From Opeltia flavorubescens (taxonomy: Eukaryota > Ascomycota > Lecanoromycetes > Teloschistales > Teloschistaceae), in contig KE546966.1 of NCBI GenBank assembly GCA_000442125.1, positions 86,969 through 150,968 of the forward strand: a stretch of DNA of 64,000 bases, given 5' to 3'. Under the pieces are notes generated by a model, which was not told the DNA's origin, ran no database searches, and saw only the letters and a list, made by a program, of their open reading frames with translations. Below, one piece after another: positions 24,247 through 35,484 of the stretch; positions within the stretch are counted from its first letter, which is position 1, and each line of letters begins with the position of its first letter. Made by a program: the position numbers and the translations under genes.

Positions 24247-24941
24247 AAAGGGGAAAGGTCCTGTTTTGTACGATGTTTTGGATACACGCGTACGCGCAAT
24301 GTAAGAACCGCACCGCGGAAACCAATCGCTCTATAATTTCTCCGCTCACTTCTCCAAATCTCAATTGGATGACAATGCTGTTACACAACAGCTGTAGATT
24401 ACCACTCCATTCCGATCAGTGAGTGCTTCTTCTAGAAAGTGCAATTTTCAGCGCGAGTCAAGAATTCAACCGCTAGCTCCTACTGGTCCTCGACCCAGAC
24501 AATTCGGGGAGAGCAAGACTAATGTACATTATTTAGCCGAGGAAATGTGTTACCTAGCCGTGATAGACAATATCATGTTCGACCTCGCTTTCTTGATGTA
24601 AGAATCCCTATATACAGCCTATGGTCAAGCAGTATAGATATCAGCTAATCAAAGCCGCCACGAAAGGTTTTAGAACGCTGTGAGAAATCTCTTCCGTTCA
24701 TAGCAGGACACGTTACCCAATGGCCAGAGACCTTAGTTGGACATAAGGGTTTTAACAAATATGTTCGCAATAAAGTACAATCCGAGGTACGTGATACTTA
24801 AAAGCAGACTATCGCTGCCCTTTGATCTTCGATTGATATTTATAAGTTTCGCCCGTATTTTAAAGCTTAATCGCAATGGCAGCATCGACAAGTGCCACTA
24901 TTAGTAGATAATATCGAGAAAATCTCTCGCTAATATAGCGT
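24247..24941. other. AT-rich spacer
   Basis: No readable gene. The right part may hold unreadable upstream sequence of the type III PKS scrap. Confidence 0.35.
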
Positions 24942-25203
24942 AAACCTAGCCATCGGCGCCTACAAGAAAGCACTGCACGAATAGGGCGGCAACGCAGCCG
25001 ATATCATGGACGTCGTTGTATTTACCGCTACCCATGCCGGATATCCGGACAATGATCAGGCGGGAGCACTAGAATTAGGGATCCCCGCTAATACTGAAAG
25101 AGTACTGTTTAACAAGATATAGGTATAATTGGCGGGTTGATAGCGTTAAGGGTTGGTACTAGCATTTGTTTAGCGACTGAAGAGCGTAGTACGAGACCGT
25201 ATG
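24942..25203 (+). pseudogene. relic of a type III polyketide synthase
   Basis: In one + frame, interrupted by a stop, I read NLAIGAYKKALHE, AADIMDVVVFTATHAGYP and ALELGIPANTERVLF. A neighbouring frame continues with GIIGGLIALRVGTSICLATEERSTRPY. This is the run found in chalcone-synthase-like enzymes between the KAL helix (thiolase fold) and the nucleophile loop (G-C-x-x-G-G...LR). In the relic the loop reads GIIGG, without the catalytic cysteine. Several in-frame stops show it is dead. Neither end of the gene is recognisable. Many broken codons have the CAA/CAG-to-TAA/TAG look of C-to-T decay, but I did not measure this. Confidence 0.5.
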
Positions 25204-25510
25204 TAAGATTATAATATAATATAGTCACGATATACACGAAAAAGGAAAGAGTAATATCGAGGCGCATCTACTTGATATCATGCAGGCTGATTGGAGCTAC
25301 ATACCATAGCCTAATGGGAAGAACGTCGTACAAACTATCAAAGAGAACGCGCCAAGGGTGCAGTTACTGGCCCGCCAGTAACCCGTATCTTAGCAATTTC
25401 TTCCAGTTGTCCCCTCCGTCATCTCCAGATGCCAGACCGATTCTTCGCCTCTACTTCGATGTCGACATGCGCTTCTTTGGTGACATGGCACCACTGGTAT
25501 CGTAGGCGTT

Positions 25511-25895
25511 TTACAGCCTACGCCTCTTTCTCTGGACCTCAGGGTCCCTCTTGACAAGTTCCTTCTGTTGCTCGATCTCGTACTTGATTACCTCGCCGGG
25601 CGAGTCAAGCTTCTTAATAACCTCATCTTTTGAAAGCTTCGCCAGGTGGAAGGCAGCAATAAGGTAGTCCCAGCCTTTGCAGAAAATGGAGCCTTGGTGA
25701 CTAGAATTTGGAAGGGGGAACAGAACATCTCTTCGCTTTCCATTCATGCCCAGTAGCGCTTCGTATCGCTTGTCGTCGACATTTCCTCGGCTTAGCGCTA
25801 CATCGAATTCGGAGCATTCCTGGTGCAGGGGTGACAAATCGCTTATGATCTCTTGTACTTGCCTGCTAACACATTCTACTCCATCCGGTATCTAA
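25511..25895 (-). CDS. unrecognised gene fragment (possible last exon)
   Basis: An open - strand frame reads with codon-like quality from about 25895 down to a stop at 25511: VECVSRQVQEIISDLSPLHQ, a hydrophilic middle with KGWDYLIAAFHLAKLSKDEV, and a strongly basic end, DPEVQRKRRRL. Just upstream, in another frame, GNLGRINWGYILDEDIIGW looks coding too, but the gap between is too short for a normal intron, so the gene may be broken or wrongly joined. I do not recognise the family. The frame overlaps nothing and follows the decayed metabolite locus. Confidence 0.35.
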
Positions 25896-26289
25896 CACTT
25901 CTCAATACCCATCCAATTATGTCTTCGTCTAAGATGTAACCCCAATTTATGCGGCCTAGATTTCCATGTAACGGACTGGTATAAGCGGTATCATCATGCT
26001 CCCGAATCTTGAGGATCTTCTTCGCCGAAACAATCAATCTGTAAGGCTCTTAAAAATGACATGTAAATCCATAGGGAAGAAGATACAAGTGAAAGACAAA
26101 GGAATTGAAGTCGAGACCTCGATTTAGCTTCTACCTGATTCGAGGCTGTAGTAAGCGCAATGGGGTATATCAAGGTTATCAAGCAGGGACGAGTTGTTCT
26201 TCGAGGTATAGCGCCAACAGTAAAGATACGAAATAGTCGAGCTTAGCGCCGATCACGCAAATGCAAAATTTTGAGGAATGGAAGACACT
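25896..26289. other. spacer, no gene seen
   Basis: Contains the small upstream coding-like segment mentioned for the fragment at 25511 and otherwise only short frames. Confidence 0.35.
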
Positions 26290-26600
26290 TCAGTCATAGA
26301 TGATTGCACAATATTGGTATATTCACGCAGTTGGTGCGACTGCGAGTAATGTCTGTCCAATCGTCAAGGTTAAGCCCGAGTACAAGGAGCCGAGGACTAG
26401 TCTCAAAAACGTGGCAAATAGGAGGTGGATAACGGAAGCAGTTGATATCTTACTCTAGTTGTTCGGTACGAAAGAAACTGCCGCAAAAAAGCATTGCGTG
26501 GGCATCACAAGTCCAATCCCTCTATCGGCTACAAAGAAGATTGTTCAAAGCTTAAGCTTTCTTGTGACAGCTGCAAGCTGCGTGGCCTCAACCTACTGAA
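26290..26600 (+). other. coding-like relic, family not recognised
   Basis: A + frame beginning near an ATG at about 26300 reads IAQYWYIHAVGATASN, IVKVKPEYKEPRTSL and NRRWITEAVDILL, then a stop, then LFGTKETAAKKHCVGIT in the same frame. Residue composition is protein-like and the frame goes on after the stop, which suggests a decayed gene. No domain can be named. Confidence 0.25.
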
Positions 26601-27063
26601 CGCCTAACCGTTGACACACGGGATAATCCATTCAGTCTTACCTTGAACAGTGTGACAACTCGCTTGTCCCGCATTCTTAGCGGGCTAGAACGCCGTTGTG
26701 GCGTGTTGTCAATATAGTGGCTTGCGATAGTTTGCCATTTTGGGTAATTCCCCGTTGACCACATGCAAACCACACGATAGAGCGCGTCCGAAAGGGGAAT
26801 TTCTATCACTTGTATGGTATGGATACCCGATATATGCAATGAAGATTCCTCATCATGCAGCGTTTGCACCTTGACTTGACGCTGCCGTTATTGCGAAATC
26901 GCTGTAGTCGATCAGCGACGCCACCAACTCGTCACAAAATGTGGGGACTTTGTAGTAGCAAGCCGTGTGCTAGGGAATATAAGAAGTGCCAAGGAAGCAT
27001 GTCAGTGTTGATCTCCTTGACCCAGCTAATATCCTTACAGCTCACGGAACTTTGCTCGAAACA
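26601..27063. other. upstream region of the lectin gene
   Basis: An AATATAAG sequence near 26977 lies about 85 bp before the lectin ATG and could serve as a TATA-like element. Otherwise featureless. Confidence 0.3.
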
Positions 27064-27601
27064 ATGGCAACCTTCAAGATGTTATTTGCTTTGCTCCTGC
27101 TTGCCTGTCAGTCCTTTGCTTCACCAGCTTCCGCCCCAGCGAACGCTTTGACGAAGCGCGACCAGTGTGCCATCTACGCACCAGGAGATTTCAAAGTCCA
27201 AGGCGCAGATTCCTTCTTCCTCTCCTGCCCCGGCGGCATCAACTTCGCTCTGCAAGCCTCAGACGGGAACTTCGTCGTGTGCGTAAATCCAATCCATCCC
27301 AACACCCGTCTCCATCCAGTCTTGCTCTCGGTACTAACAACAGCCAATAAATAGTTACGGCCCCAACTCTGTCGTATTATGGTCCGCAAACACCGGTGGC
27401 CATAAGCGCTGTTCCGGCACCGACTGCCTCTACCTACAGTACCAAACCGATGGAAATTTCGTGGAATACTATGGTGGGAAAGCAATTTGGGCATCGAATA
27501 CTGCCGGCAGCGAACATAGCCATCTTTATTTCCAGAATTCAAGGCCTTATATTTACATTCTCTCCGCGAGGGGAGTTATCATTTGGTCGACTGGGACTTG
27601 A
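27064..27601 (+). CDS. secreted B-type (bulb) mannose-binding lectin
   Basis: Two exons, join(27064..27278,27355..27601), give 153 aa. The N-terminus MATFKMLFALLLLACQSFAS is a signal peptide. It is followed by a short propeptide ending in NALTKR, a Kex2-type dibasic site, so the mature protein likely starts at DQCAIY. The body is one B_lectin (PF01453-type) beta-prism domain. The sugar-site motif QxDxNxVxY appears as LQASDGNFVVYGPNS (completed across the intron, which supports the splice) and YQTDGNFVEYYGG, with WSANTGG and WASNTAGS at the strand ends. Cysteines lie at CAIY, SCPGG, RCSGTDC. Such lectins bind mannose-type glycans at the cell wall or in the environment. Its role here, whether defence, adhesion or host interaction, is unknown. 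Confidence 0.85.
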
Positions 27602-28206
27602 GAAAGAGGATGAGGGATGTTATAAACGTACTGTAGAGAGGGACATAGTAGTAGAGAGTTATTTGTGTAGGCTGGTCATGGTTGTGGAGGTGGTGCCTTG
27701 AGTAGCGATAAAGGAAGGCAACAATATGATTTTATCCTACTAGTCCTTCTGTCAGTTATCTCACGCTGTGATCGTGGAACTCACACACCACCAAGTCTTG
27801 GATCAAGGATTCAATGAAGATGCCTTGAACCACCATCATTATGCGTCCCGTATCATTCGATTTGTCATTCAAGATTGGAATAATGTCTCCTGGGATGCAA
27901 AAATCGTCTCCAAAAAAGAAAGAAAATATACAAACTTTCTCAGACGGCTTCCTGCTAGGTAAGGAGTCTACCGAAGTCGACTACCCGAAAAAGATACTTC
28001 ATAACTAAAACGCCTACTTGGGCGAAGCTGTGACAAAAAGTTGTACACTCCGTGTATTTTTTAATGATATCACAGGCTTAGTCATCTGCATTAACCTAAG
28101 AGGTGATTTGACACTAAGTCTGTTATTTTCAAAAATATAAGTCAAGCTCATGGAGGTTTCGTCAAGGAGACCTTCTGTGGGACGTAAATTCCCCTAGACG
28201 CCGCTA
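27602..28206. other. spacer, no gene seen
   Basis: Holds the 3' flank of the lectin gene and of the broken GST. A 64-residue + frame at 27768-27962 has no features. Confidence 0.4.
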
Positions 28207-28975
28207 CTATGCCGCCACCTTCATACTCTGAATCCTCTTTGCTGTCTTGGCAGCTACATCAGGTCCATCATAAATATACATGACCTCAACCCGCTCATGT
28301 ATAGCCCTGCTCCACTGGCTATAATCAGGTAGGGCATTAAGTCCATCAAGTATAGACATTCGAAGTAATCCCTCCTGCGCATAGGTTTGATAGCGAATAA
28401 CGAAAAATGACGTCATTGCCTGTATCACGTCACTCAGCCTATCTCCATGGATAGAACCCTGAGTAACAAACCTCAGCAAGCGTCAAATCCGAACTCCCAC
28501 CAAAAAACGGTCCCGCTCCCTTGAGCAAAGGCTCGATTCCTCGTCCAATAGCCGCTACTAGCTCACGTCCCAGTTTCTCTTTTTATTTAGCTTCAGCTTT
28601 TATAAGGAGCATCGTCAACCCGTACACCTTATTGAAAAACGTATCCACGAAGAACGTCATGCTGGCTCGTGCTAGGACGCTTGTGGAGGAGTGGCTCGCA
28701 GGCCAGGAAGAAAGTAATGGATAAGCGTCGGCGAGGAAAGTGCTAGCGATAGCGAATTCGATGATAGTTTCTCATCTTTAAGGGTATTGTTGCTGATCTT
28801 GATACTAAGGACTCGACCTCGTAAATTGTTTTTTTCGAGGTAGCATGGCTCACGCGGCCGGGCGAGATCGATTATGACTTCGTCGTAGGGGAGATGGAGA
28901 AAGCGAAGGGTAATGTGGATACGCTGAGTCCATGGGCGGCTATGATCTGTGTACAGGGTAACTGAAGAAGGTATG
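28207..28975 (-). pseudogene. omega-like glutathione S-transferase, broken
   Basis: The - strand reads as a full GST of about 240 codons. N-terminal thioredoxin-fold part at about 28970-28860: LYTDHSRPWTQRIHITL, then LPYDEVIIDLARPREPCYLE. Middle: TFLADAYPLLSSW and ARASMTFFVDTFFNKVYGL. C-terminal helical part: VAAIGRGIEPLLKGAGPFFGGSSDLTLAE, a short intron, then SFFVIRYQTYAQEG, LNALPDYSQW and VMYIYDGPDVAAKT. The frame shifts once between the N-terminal and middle parts, and one in-frame TAA interrupts the middle (after LIKAEAK). The CPW motif usual at the active site of this class reads RPW here. GSTs detoxify electrophiles. The locus is probably inactive, though the C-terminal half still looks well kept. 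Confidence 0.7.
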
Positions 28976-29565
28976 GTCAGCTCTGGCGATCGAAGTATAA
29001 ATTAGGGTCGATACTATTTGGGCTGCTTTCATTGCTGGCAGGTGTGCCCTTTGCGATGTGGGAAGCAGACAGGTCAGCCATTGTGAGTTGCTGTAGCTCT
29101 TATTCGAGAAACAAATGGACAAGTCATCTCGAATATCGTTACTATATGAACCTCAAATGCGGGGATGTTTCGTGCTTGCGGTTTCGCACTTGGAACATTT
29201 GCGCTAAATAATTGAGGATTGCGGCTTGATATCTGCGCCTAACATCGTGTCCGACAGTGGTGCAGGGTCACATCTACTGAACTAATGCGGACAGCGATGA
29301 TATCTTGACGTAAAGCGGTGTTATTATATCGACTCAACTTAGACCAGCTTATACGCTACAATGCTACAGCCTCTCTAACGATGTATACTAGCCACTAATC
29401 ACTAAATCGACAATAGCAACATCGCCGAAAAACTTTTGAACATCCCACTATTTCTAGTAAGTCTACTAGAGATAGCGCTTCCATCACCGGCTGTTCGAAT
29501 TGAAATCCAGACCGACTGGGCATCGTCGAGACGTTACTTATTGGTTTCCATCTCGACCCGTTTAT
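28976..29565. other. spacer, no gene seen
   Basis: Upstream of the GST relic and downstream of rhodopsin-fold gene 3. No features found. Confidence 0.4.
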
Positions 29566-31053
29566 TTACCCTAGGAAAGATACAGCCGTTACCTCAGTGC
29601 TCCCTTCCTGTGCTGTGCGAATATTGACCCGCTCGATCTCTCTTAATTCGATATACTGCTTTTCTGGATGAGATTCGTTGCTGAATGATTCTTCTCGAGT
29701 GAGCGACTGTTCAGTTGTCTTGGTGTGCCTATCGAACCAGTGCTTGATCGGCTTCGAGGACGGATTTTCATCTCTGACCGCTTCGTTGGATTTAGACGAT
29801 CCTTGAGGTGCAAAGTACGATGTGACATGCGCGAACGTCCCGAGTAGCTTCGTATGTGCATGCTGCCAAAATTTTGGCAACACAGGCATGCAGAAGACGA
29901 TGGTCCCCATGGAAAGTTCACCCCAAGCCCAGAGACCTGGAAGAAGGAGGTGGAAACTAAAGTCTTTGGATGGTATGTATTTGAATGTGTAATAGGTGCG
30001 CATAATGGACGTGATGCAGGCGCTGGTGACGAATTGTATCAGCGAAAGTACATTACTTTACAGGGATATAATCACGACAAAGCTTGTCGGCTCAGAAGTC
30101 AACCAGAGCTGAACTCACCCCAGACCAATACCAAAAAGCACCATCAATAGCAGCCTCTTTTTGAATGGCATCTGTAACTCCCATATGGGTACCATGGGAA
30201 GAAGGAGCAAAGCAAAGTCAGACACGATATTAAAGATACCACTAACCCTCTCGGAGACATTCGCATTAGCGCAGTGTCCGCCTTTCATCAACAGATTCCA
30301 AGCCTTCTCACGTGGTTGACATTTTGCAAGGGCAAAGATAAATGTTGACAAATAGAAAAGCAGGATGATCCATATAAGAGCTTGGATCACAATGTAAAGT
30401 CTCATGTCTCCCCTCCGGTTTGGGATGAAGATTCTGATGTACTGGAGCAAAATTGCTTCCTTTATCAAACAAATGACAGGTGCACATATGGTGACGAAAA
30501 GGTCCACCCACTGTGAGGTCGATCAGTAATTGTTCGGATCAGGTCCCGAAATGCTAGGATATCGAGAGACACTAATAGAGAAACGAACGTAGAGCATCTC
30601 GATGAAGTCTTTTAGCCGTAAATTCCACATGTGGACTCCACTTCCATATGATAGAGCCTTGAACGTGATAACCACAAATGCTATCTGCATCGTCTGCTTA
30701 GGGTCAGCACGTAGTAGAATACACCGGAACTTTGATCTCAGGAACTTACCCATGCCCCGAGAATGATATCTAGAGTTAGTTAGTAGGATCAATCACGACA
30801 ACATTTTCCACAGTCGACACTTACAATCTTCCCATGCCATTGAGCGCAATAAAATCAATTTGACATACGTACGTATCGCGACAGCCAGGGTGGATAAGCC
30901 CACACAGATGCCAAGTATAGCATTGGCAGAAAGACGATTGATGTCCGACCGATTATCAAAGTTGGGAGTGATTCCGGGTGGTGGTGAGCCAGCAGGCCCA
31001 TTCATGAGGATCGCAAGGCTTTCAGCCTGTGATGTTGATGTCAACGAAGACAT
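29566..31053 (-). CDS. fungal rhodopsin-fold integral membrane protein 3 (PTH11/SAT4-like)
   Basis: Five exons, complement(join(29566..30022,30119..30510,30589..30684,30750..30769,30825..31053)), about 397 aa with all phases kept. The second exon has only 20 nt. Landmarks: SANAILGICVGLSTLAVAIRTYVKL and SMAWED (exon 1); YIILGAW (exon 2); FVVITFKALSYGSGVHMWNL (exon 3); WVDLFVTICAPVICLIKEAILLQY and FIFALAKCQPREKAWN with GGHCANANV (exon 4); and CITSIMRTYYTFKY plus GLWAWGELSMGTIVFCMPVLPKF (exon 5), before a long acidic and Ser-rich cytoplasmic tail. It belongs to the same seven-helix family (PF20684) as the other two but to a distinct subgroup. The ATG at 31053 is the first in frame. Confidence 0.85.
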
Positions 31054-32442
31054 TATTATCTTCAAACGAATTGATATGGGATCAAAAAAATAACCTATCC
31101 CTTGGCGCTAATGGGATCAATCGTGAAGCAAGTGACACTCGTTCGCTTTTGCAAGAGCTTTGAAAGTGCAAAAGCGAAGCGGGAGGGCATTCCCATTTGA
31201 ATTTCCACCGGCATACATAAAATCTGCTCTACTAGAAACTCTCAACCCCCGCTTGTGCGAAGGCTGCCTAATTCATGCACCTTTCGCCTGTCTCCGATCG
31301 ATCGTACCCGTCAACCTGCATCGAATTTCAGGCACGGCCTGTCGTGCAGCGCACAAGTTGTTAGTCTATGTAGATACTCGGACAATGGAGGGCATAAAAC
31401 GGCAAGGCTCTACGGCACTGCAAGCAGTGGGCCAAGTTGCCTGATTTTGCCAAGTTGCCTGATTTAGAAAGTGGGGAATTATGCGGCAAGGACCGTCCCG
31501 GTAAACATAACAGAAGCTTATCAAGACAGCCTCTATGGCAAATTATGTACGATTGCGGAACGAAACCCCAAAATGTATTCAGTGCTCAAGGAACAGCGCA
31601 GTAGATCTTGAGAGGATCGTGCATCGTGTGATCGTGTGGTAAAATGCACGCGAAGCCATCAAAACTCTTTTTCCTTTTTCTAAGGGTAAGACTAGAGAAA
31701 TCGAATCTAGGTGACCATCCTTCGACTGGGATCGCTGATATTATTAGAAAATGATCAACTTGGACATGGAACGTTTTACTCAAGCTTCGAAAGATTTTCG
31801 GAAGGGCTATAGACACACGCCGATATACTAGGTGGCAGCGCCACAACGTGTCAGGTTAGCGAGAACTCATGACACCATCATCGGCTCGTGTTCCTCCTTT
31901 CAGGATCAGAAGAATCACCCGACCAAACAAAATCGATCTTCGAACACCTTTTCGCTGATGATGGTGATATCGTCGTAATCTACGCCGTAAACATGTCGGC
32001 GATGGGTACCGGGTCTGGAAGGGCCCAATGCGTCATATCGCTCTTGACCGAATATTGCCGTAACCCTATACTCATTTTGGTATTGCGCGCATGTTTGAAG
32101 AATGAGATGATTTGGTAAATGAATCGCGGTTCAATATGTCTTCTGGTACAGATGAGAGGGGCTCCCCTGGCATGATCCTGCAGGGTAGTGCTGATCCATC
32201 CTTTAGACTCAGGACTCACATGGTTCGTTCTCGGATTGTTGACTGATCAAGTCTGTTTTCTCCCCTATCATCAGCATCCTACTCTTGGTGAACATTATCT
32301 TATATGATTCATGTTTTCGTCCTGGATGCTGAATCAAAATTGTTTAGCTTAGGTTGAATACAAAGATCTCTTATCGCTTTGGATTTTTTCGACAGCTATT
32401 TTCGCTTAGTATCTTGCGTCGAACAAAAAAAGATCGCTTACT
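31054..32442. other. about 1.4 kb intergenic between divergent genes
   Basis: Contains the promoters of rhodopsin-fold gene 3 and the AONS-like gene. Only short frames, plus one perfect-looking direct repeat listed separately. Confidence 0.4.
31431..31466. repeat. tandem direct repeat, 2 x 18 bp
   Basis: The unit GCCAAGTTGCCTGATTTT occurs twice head to tail, the second copy differing only at its last base. It is probably a replication-slippage duplication in non-coding DNA. Confidence 0.8.
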
Positions 32443-34126
32443 ATGGCAGCTGCAATGCTATCCGATTGGATAAAAGGCCAGAAATTGGTCGCACCTTCGA
32501 TAAAAGGAGAGTCGATTTTGTATCGGAATCTGGAAGAAGCACTCGATGCGCGAAGACGCAACCATGCATCATTCATCTTGAGAAGTAATGTCCGTCAATA
32601 TGGCAATGTCGTCGACTTCAGCTCGAATGATACATTGTCTTTGGGAGCCGATGGATCCCTTCGCCGAGAATTCGTCAAGGAACTAGAGCGCTATCCGGAC
32701 ATCCCCTTAGGACCTGCCGGCTCACGGCTGATGGACGGAAATTACAGCTACGTGGGAATGGTCGAGGACGAAATTGCTGCATTCCATGGAGCAGACCAAG
32801 GCCTTATCGTTGGATCTGGATTCGAAGCCAATGTGGCGATCTTGAGCGCAATACCGCGCGCAGGCGACGCCATCGTCTATGATGAGTTGGTTCATGCGAG
32901 TACCCATGACGGAATGAAGAATAGTCAAGCCACTCACAGGGTCTCGTTTCGGCACAATGATCTGGATTCTTTCCGGGACACCTTGATATCCGTCCGGGAC
33001 TCGCAGCCGTTGATCGGACGTGGAGAACGAAGCGTCATTATTGCTGTCGAGTCCATTTATAGTATGGATGGCGACGTGTGTCCACTTGCAGAAATGGTAG
33101 CGATTGCGAAAGAAATATTCCCTGACGGCAATGCACAATTTCTTGTTGATGAGGCGCACAGCACGGGCACTGTTGGTCCCAAGGGGGCAGGCTTAGTATG
33201 TCAGCTTGGCCTCGAGAAAGAGATTGCGATTCGTCTGCATACATTCGGGAAGGCACTGGCGTCATCAGGAGGTACGACTTGTCAATACGCTTTGACGATT
33301 GCTTTATATGAAAGTACTGACCGTGGCCCAGCTATCATCCTAGGAAACAAGACCATCAAGTCCGCTTTGCTGAACTTTGCGCGGTCGGTGATTTACACCA
33401 CAGCACCAACTTTTTCGATGGTGGCTGGGATAAGGTCAGCGTACACTTTGATGAAGGCAGGTCGAACCGAAGCCGTAAGCCTTTGACCCCGTACATAGGT
33501 CGGCGTACCTGACTTATGACTAGGCTCAAAAAGGCATCCAACACCTTGTCAAACATTTTTTCGAGACAACTGTCGCTGATCCCGTCTGGCAGCAAGCGAC
33601 CAAGCAGGGTATCCTCAGCGGTTCCCTTGCTTCAGATTGGAAGGAACGAGCTTTCCAAACTCCGATCGTCCCCATTCAGACTCGCCGACAGTATAGCTAT
33701 TGGTTAACTTTCCATCTTTATCTTCACAATTTCTCCGCTCTTCCGGTAGAATACCCTGTCGTTCCCAAGGGTCAGAATAGGATCAGGCTGGTCTTTCATG
33801 CTAACAATACCGAGGCTCAGATAGAGGCCTTGGTATCGATCATTGGTGAGTGGGCTCAAGAGATGATGGATATTGAAAAATGTGAAGGGGATGGGCAGGT
33901 GAAAATACCGAAAGCTGCTCGACAGGTTTATGCTTCGATGAAGATGGAGAACCACGACAGAGGTGGTCAGTCGCGGGAGAATCGGGAATTTTGCACAGCT
34001 GGGGACCTTACACCTCGTGTTGTACGTGATGATACAAGTCACAAGCGAAAGAACGATGGGCGTGACGATAGTGTCAAACCCCGAAAGATACAGCGTCGTG
34101 TCGGAGCTACTGCTGGAGCAGCTTGA
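32443..34126 (+). CDS. AONS-like PLP enzyme (alpha-oxoamine synthase, aminotransferase class II fold)
   Basis: Three exons, join(32443..33271,33332..33474,33524..34126), 524 aa, in phase throughout. The fold-type I PLP signature set is complete: LGPAGSRLMDGNYSYVGMVE, GLIVGSGFEANVAIL, DELVHASTHDGM, the cofactor aspartate in DEAHSTGTVGPKGAGL, and the Schiff-base lysine in HTFGKALASSG. C-terminal conservation runs through SYWLTFHLYLHNFSALPVEYPVV and RIRLVFHANNTEAQI. Alpha-oxoamine synthases condense an acyl thioester with an amino acid. Fungal members make 8-amino-7-oxononanoate for biotin or release polyketide and acyl chains in secondary pathways. A basic tail of about 60 residues after IPKAARQVYA exceeds the usual 390-450 aa. 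It faces the O-methyltransferase and no PKS lies nearby, so either role is possible. Confidence 0.85.
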
Positions 34127-35484
34127 CAGGAATATCTTACAGGAATTTTACTTCGGTGATTGAGAGATACAAGTCGAAATTCTGTTGTTAGCTTTAGATG
34201 CTTTTAGATGCTTCTTGCGAGTTGTTCATGAAGAATCCGATCTTGAAGTTTTCCCCTAGTGATACACTGTGGCATTAGCACTTTTCTCGGTCGGAGGCAA
34301 TACTTTTGCGTGTTAGATATGATTTTGGCGGAGTTTTTATTAATACACACTAATCTATGCTATACATCGTCATACATCTCTACTAACCTGTCTTTCGATG
34401 TCACGATTTATGCCATCCTCGGGCCATGCAATCTATTTCGGTGCCTTTACCCGAAGAAGACTCCTATAAAGGTAGCGAGAATAATATAACTAGCCGGTTC
34501 ATTCGCTGTATAAATTCTTTTTTGCGTTACTAATTGATTGAGATATCTTATCATGGAATTCCCATCTTATGTAAGAGAACTTTCCACGTACCAGAAATGC
34601 ACGGTCTCTTTCGATATCTAAGCAAATATTTTTCTTCTTGCAACAAGGCCTCGTAACGGCGCCTTCTGCAGTGATCACCCTAATCCTGACGCTGAGAGTA
34701 TCGATTGCAAGCGCTGTAGCTTTCGAAGACTACCAGTCATTGTCAAAAGGGGAACTCAGCGGAAGATATGAAAAAATGCGCGTTTTGACTCCCTCCCGAT
34801 AAGTTGATTGGAGATAGGGCGTCACGGAGTAGAATAGAGCCGGTAAATGATCAGCAGCATATTTTCCTTGATCATTATCACCCTTGACTGAGCAAGGTTA
34901 ATCGTGAAGGCCAGTAGAAAGCTAGATATCGTTTGACGGCTTATCCTGCCGAGACTTTTGTCAGCAGAAGGATCTCGGGCAAGTGTCTGAATCGGCTTCG
35001 AAATGCTGACACAGGTTCACCCCCGAAAGAGACAGGGCACGGCACTCCGAGGGTCTACTCGGACTTTGCATTTATATAGTCTTGGTTTTCATGAGAAATT
35101 GAGGGTTTTTGTTCTCTTGCAAGGTGATTACCTAGAACAATGCTTGGGGCAGTATCATCCAGTCAGGATATTGCCACTGACTTTCTGAGAAGCCATGCGG
35201 TAGCCTATCTCTACACTTTCGAAGCAGTAGATTGAAAGTAGCGAATAATAGTAGGTCTTACTTTGGAACACTCAGCAATTGATCCATACGAGGTGGGACG
35301 AGCCACTCGCCCGGCAGCGCATCAAATCTCAGAGGCGTAATTCAGAGGGAATACGACGCTTCAGGCCCCACCTTATACTTTGTCTGCAGGTCCATTGAGT
35401 ATACAGACTGCCCCAAAGCGGGCCCTCCAATACCTCGACTTAGAAGTCAAAATTCGTGTTGAACGCTTGTCATTCCTCCCCTAT
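34127..35484. other. about 1.4 kb between two convergent genes
   Basis: No frame, repeat or RNA that I can support. It separates the AONS-like gene from the O-methyltransferase, whose 3' ends face each other. Confidence 0.4.
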
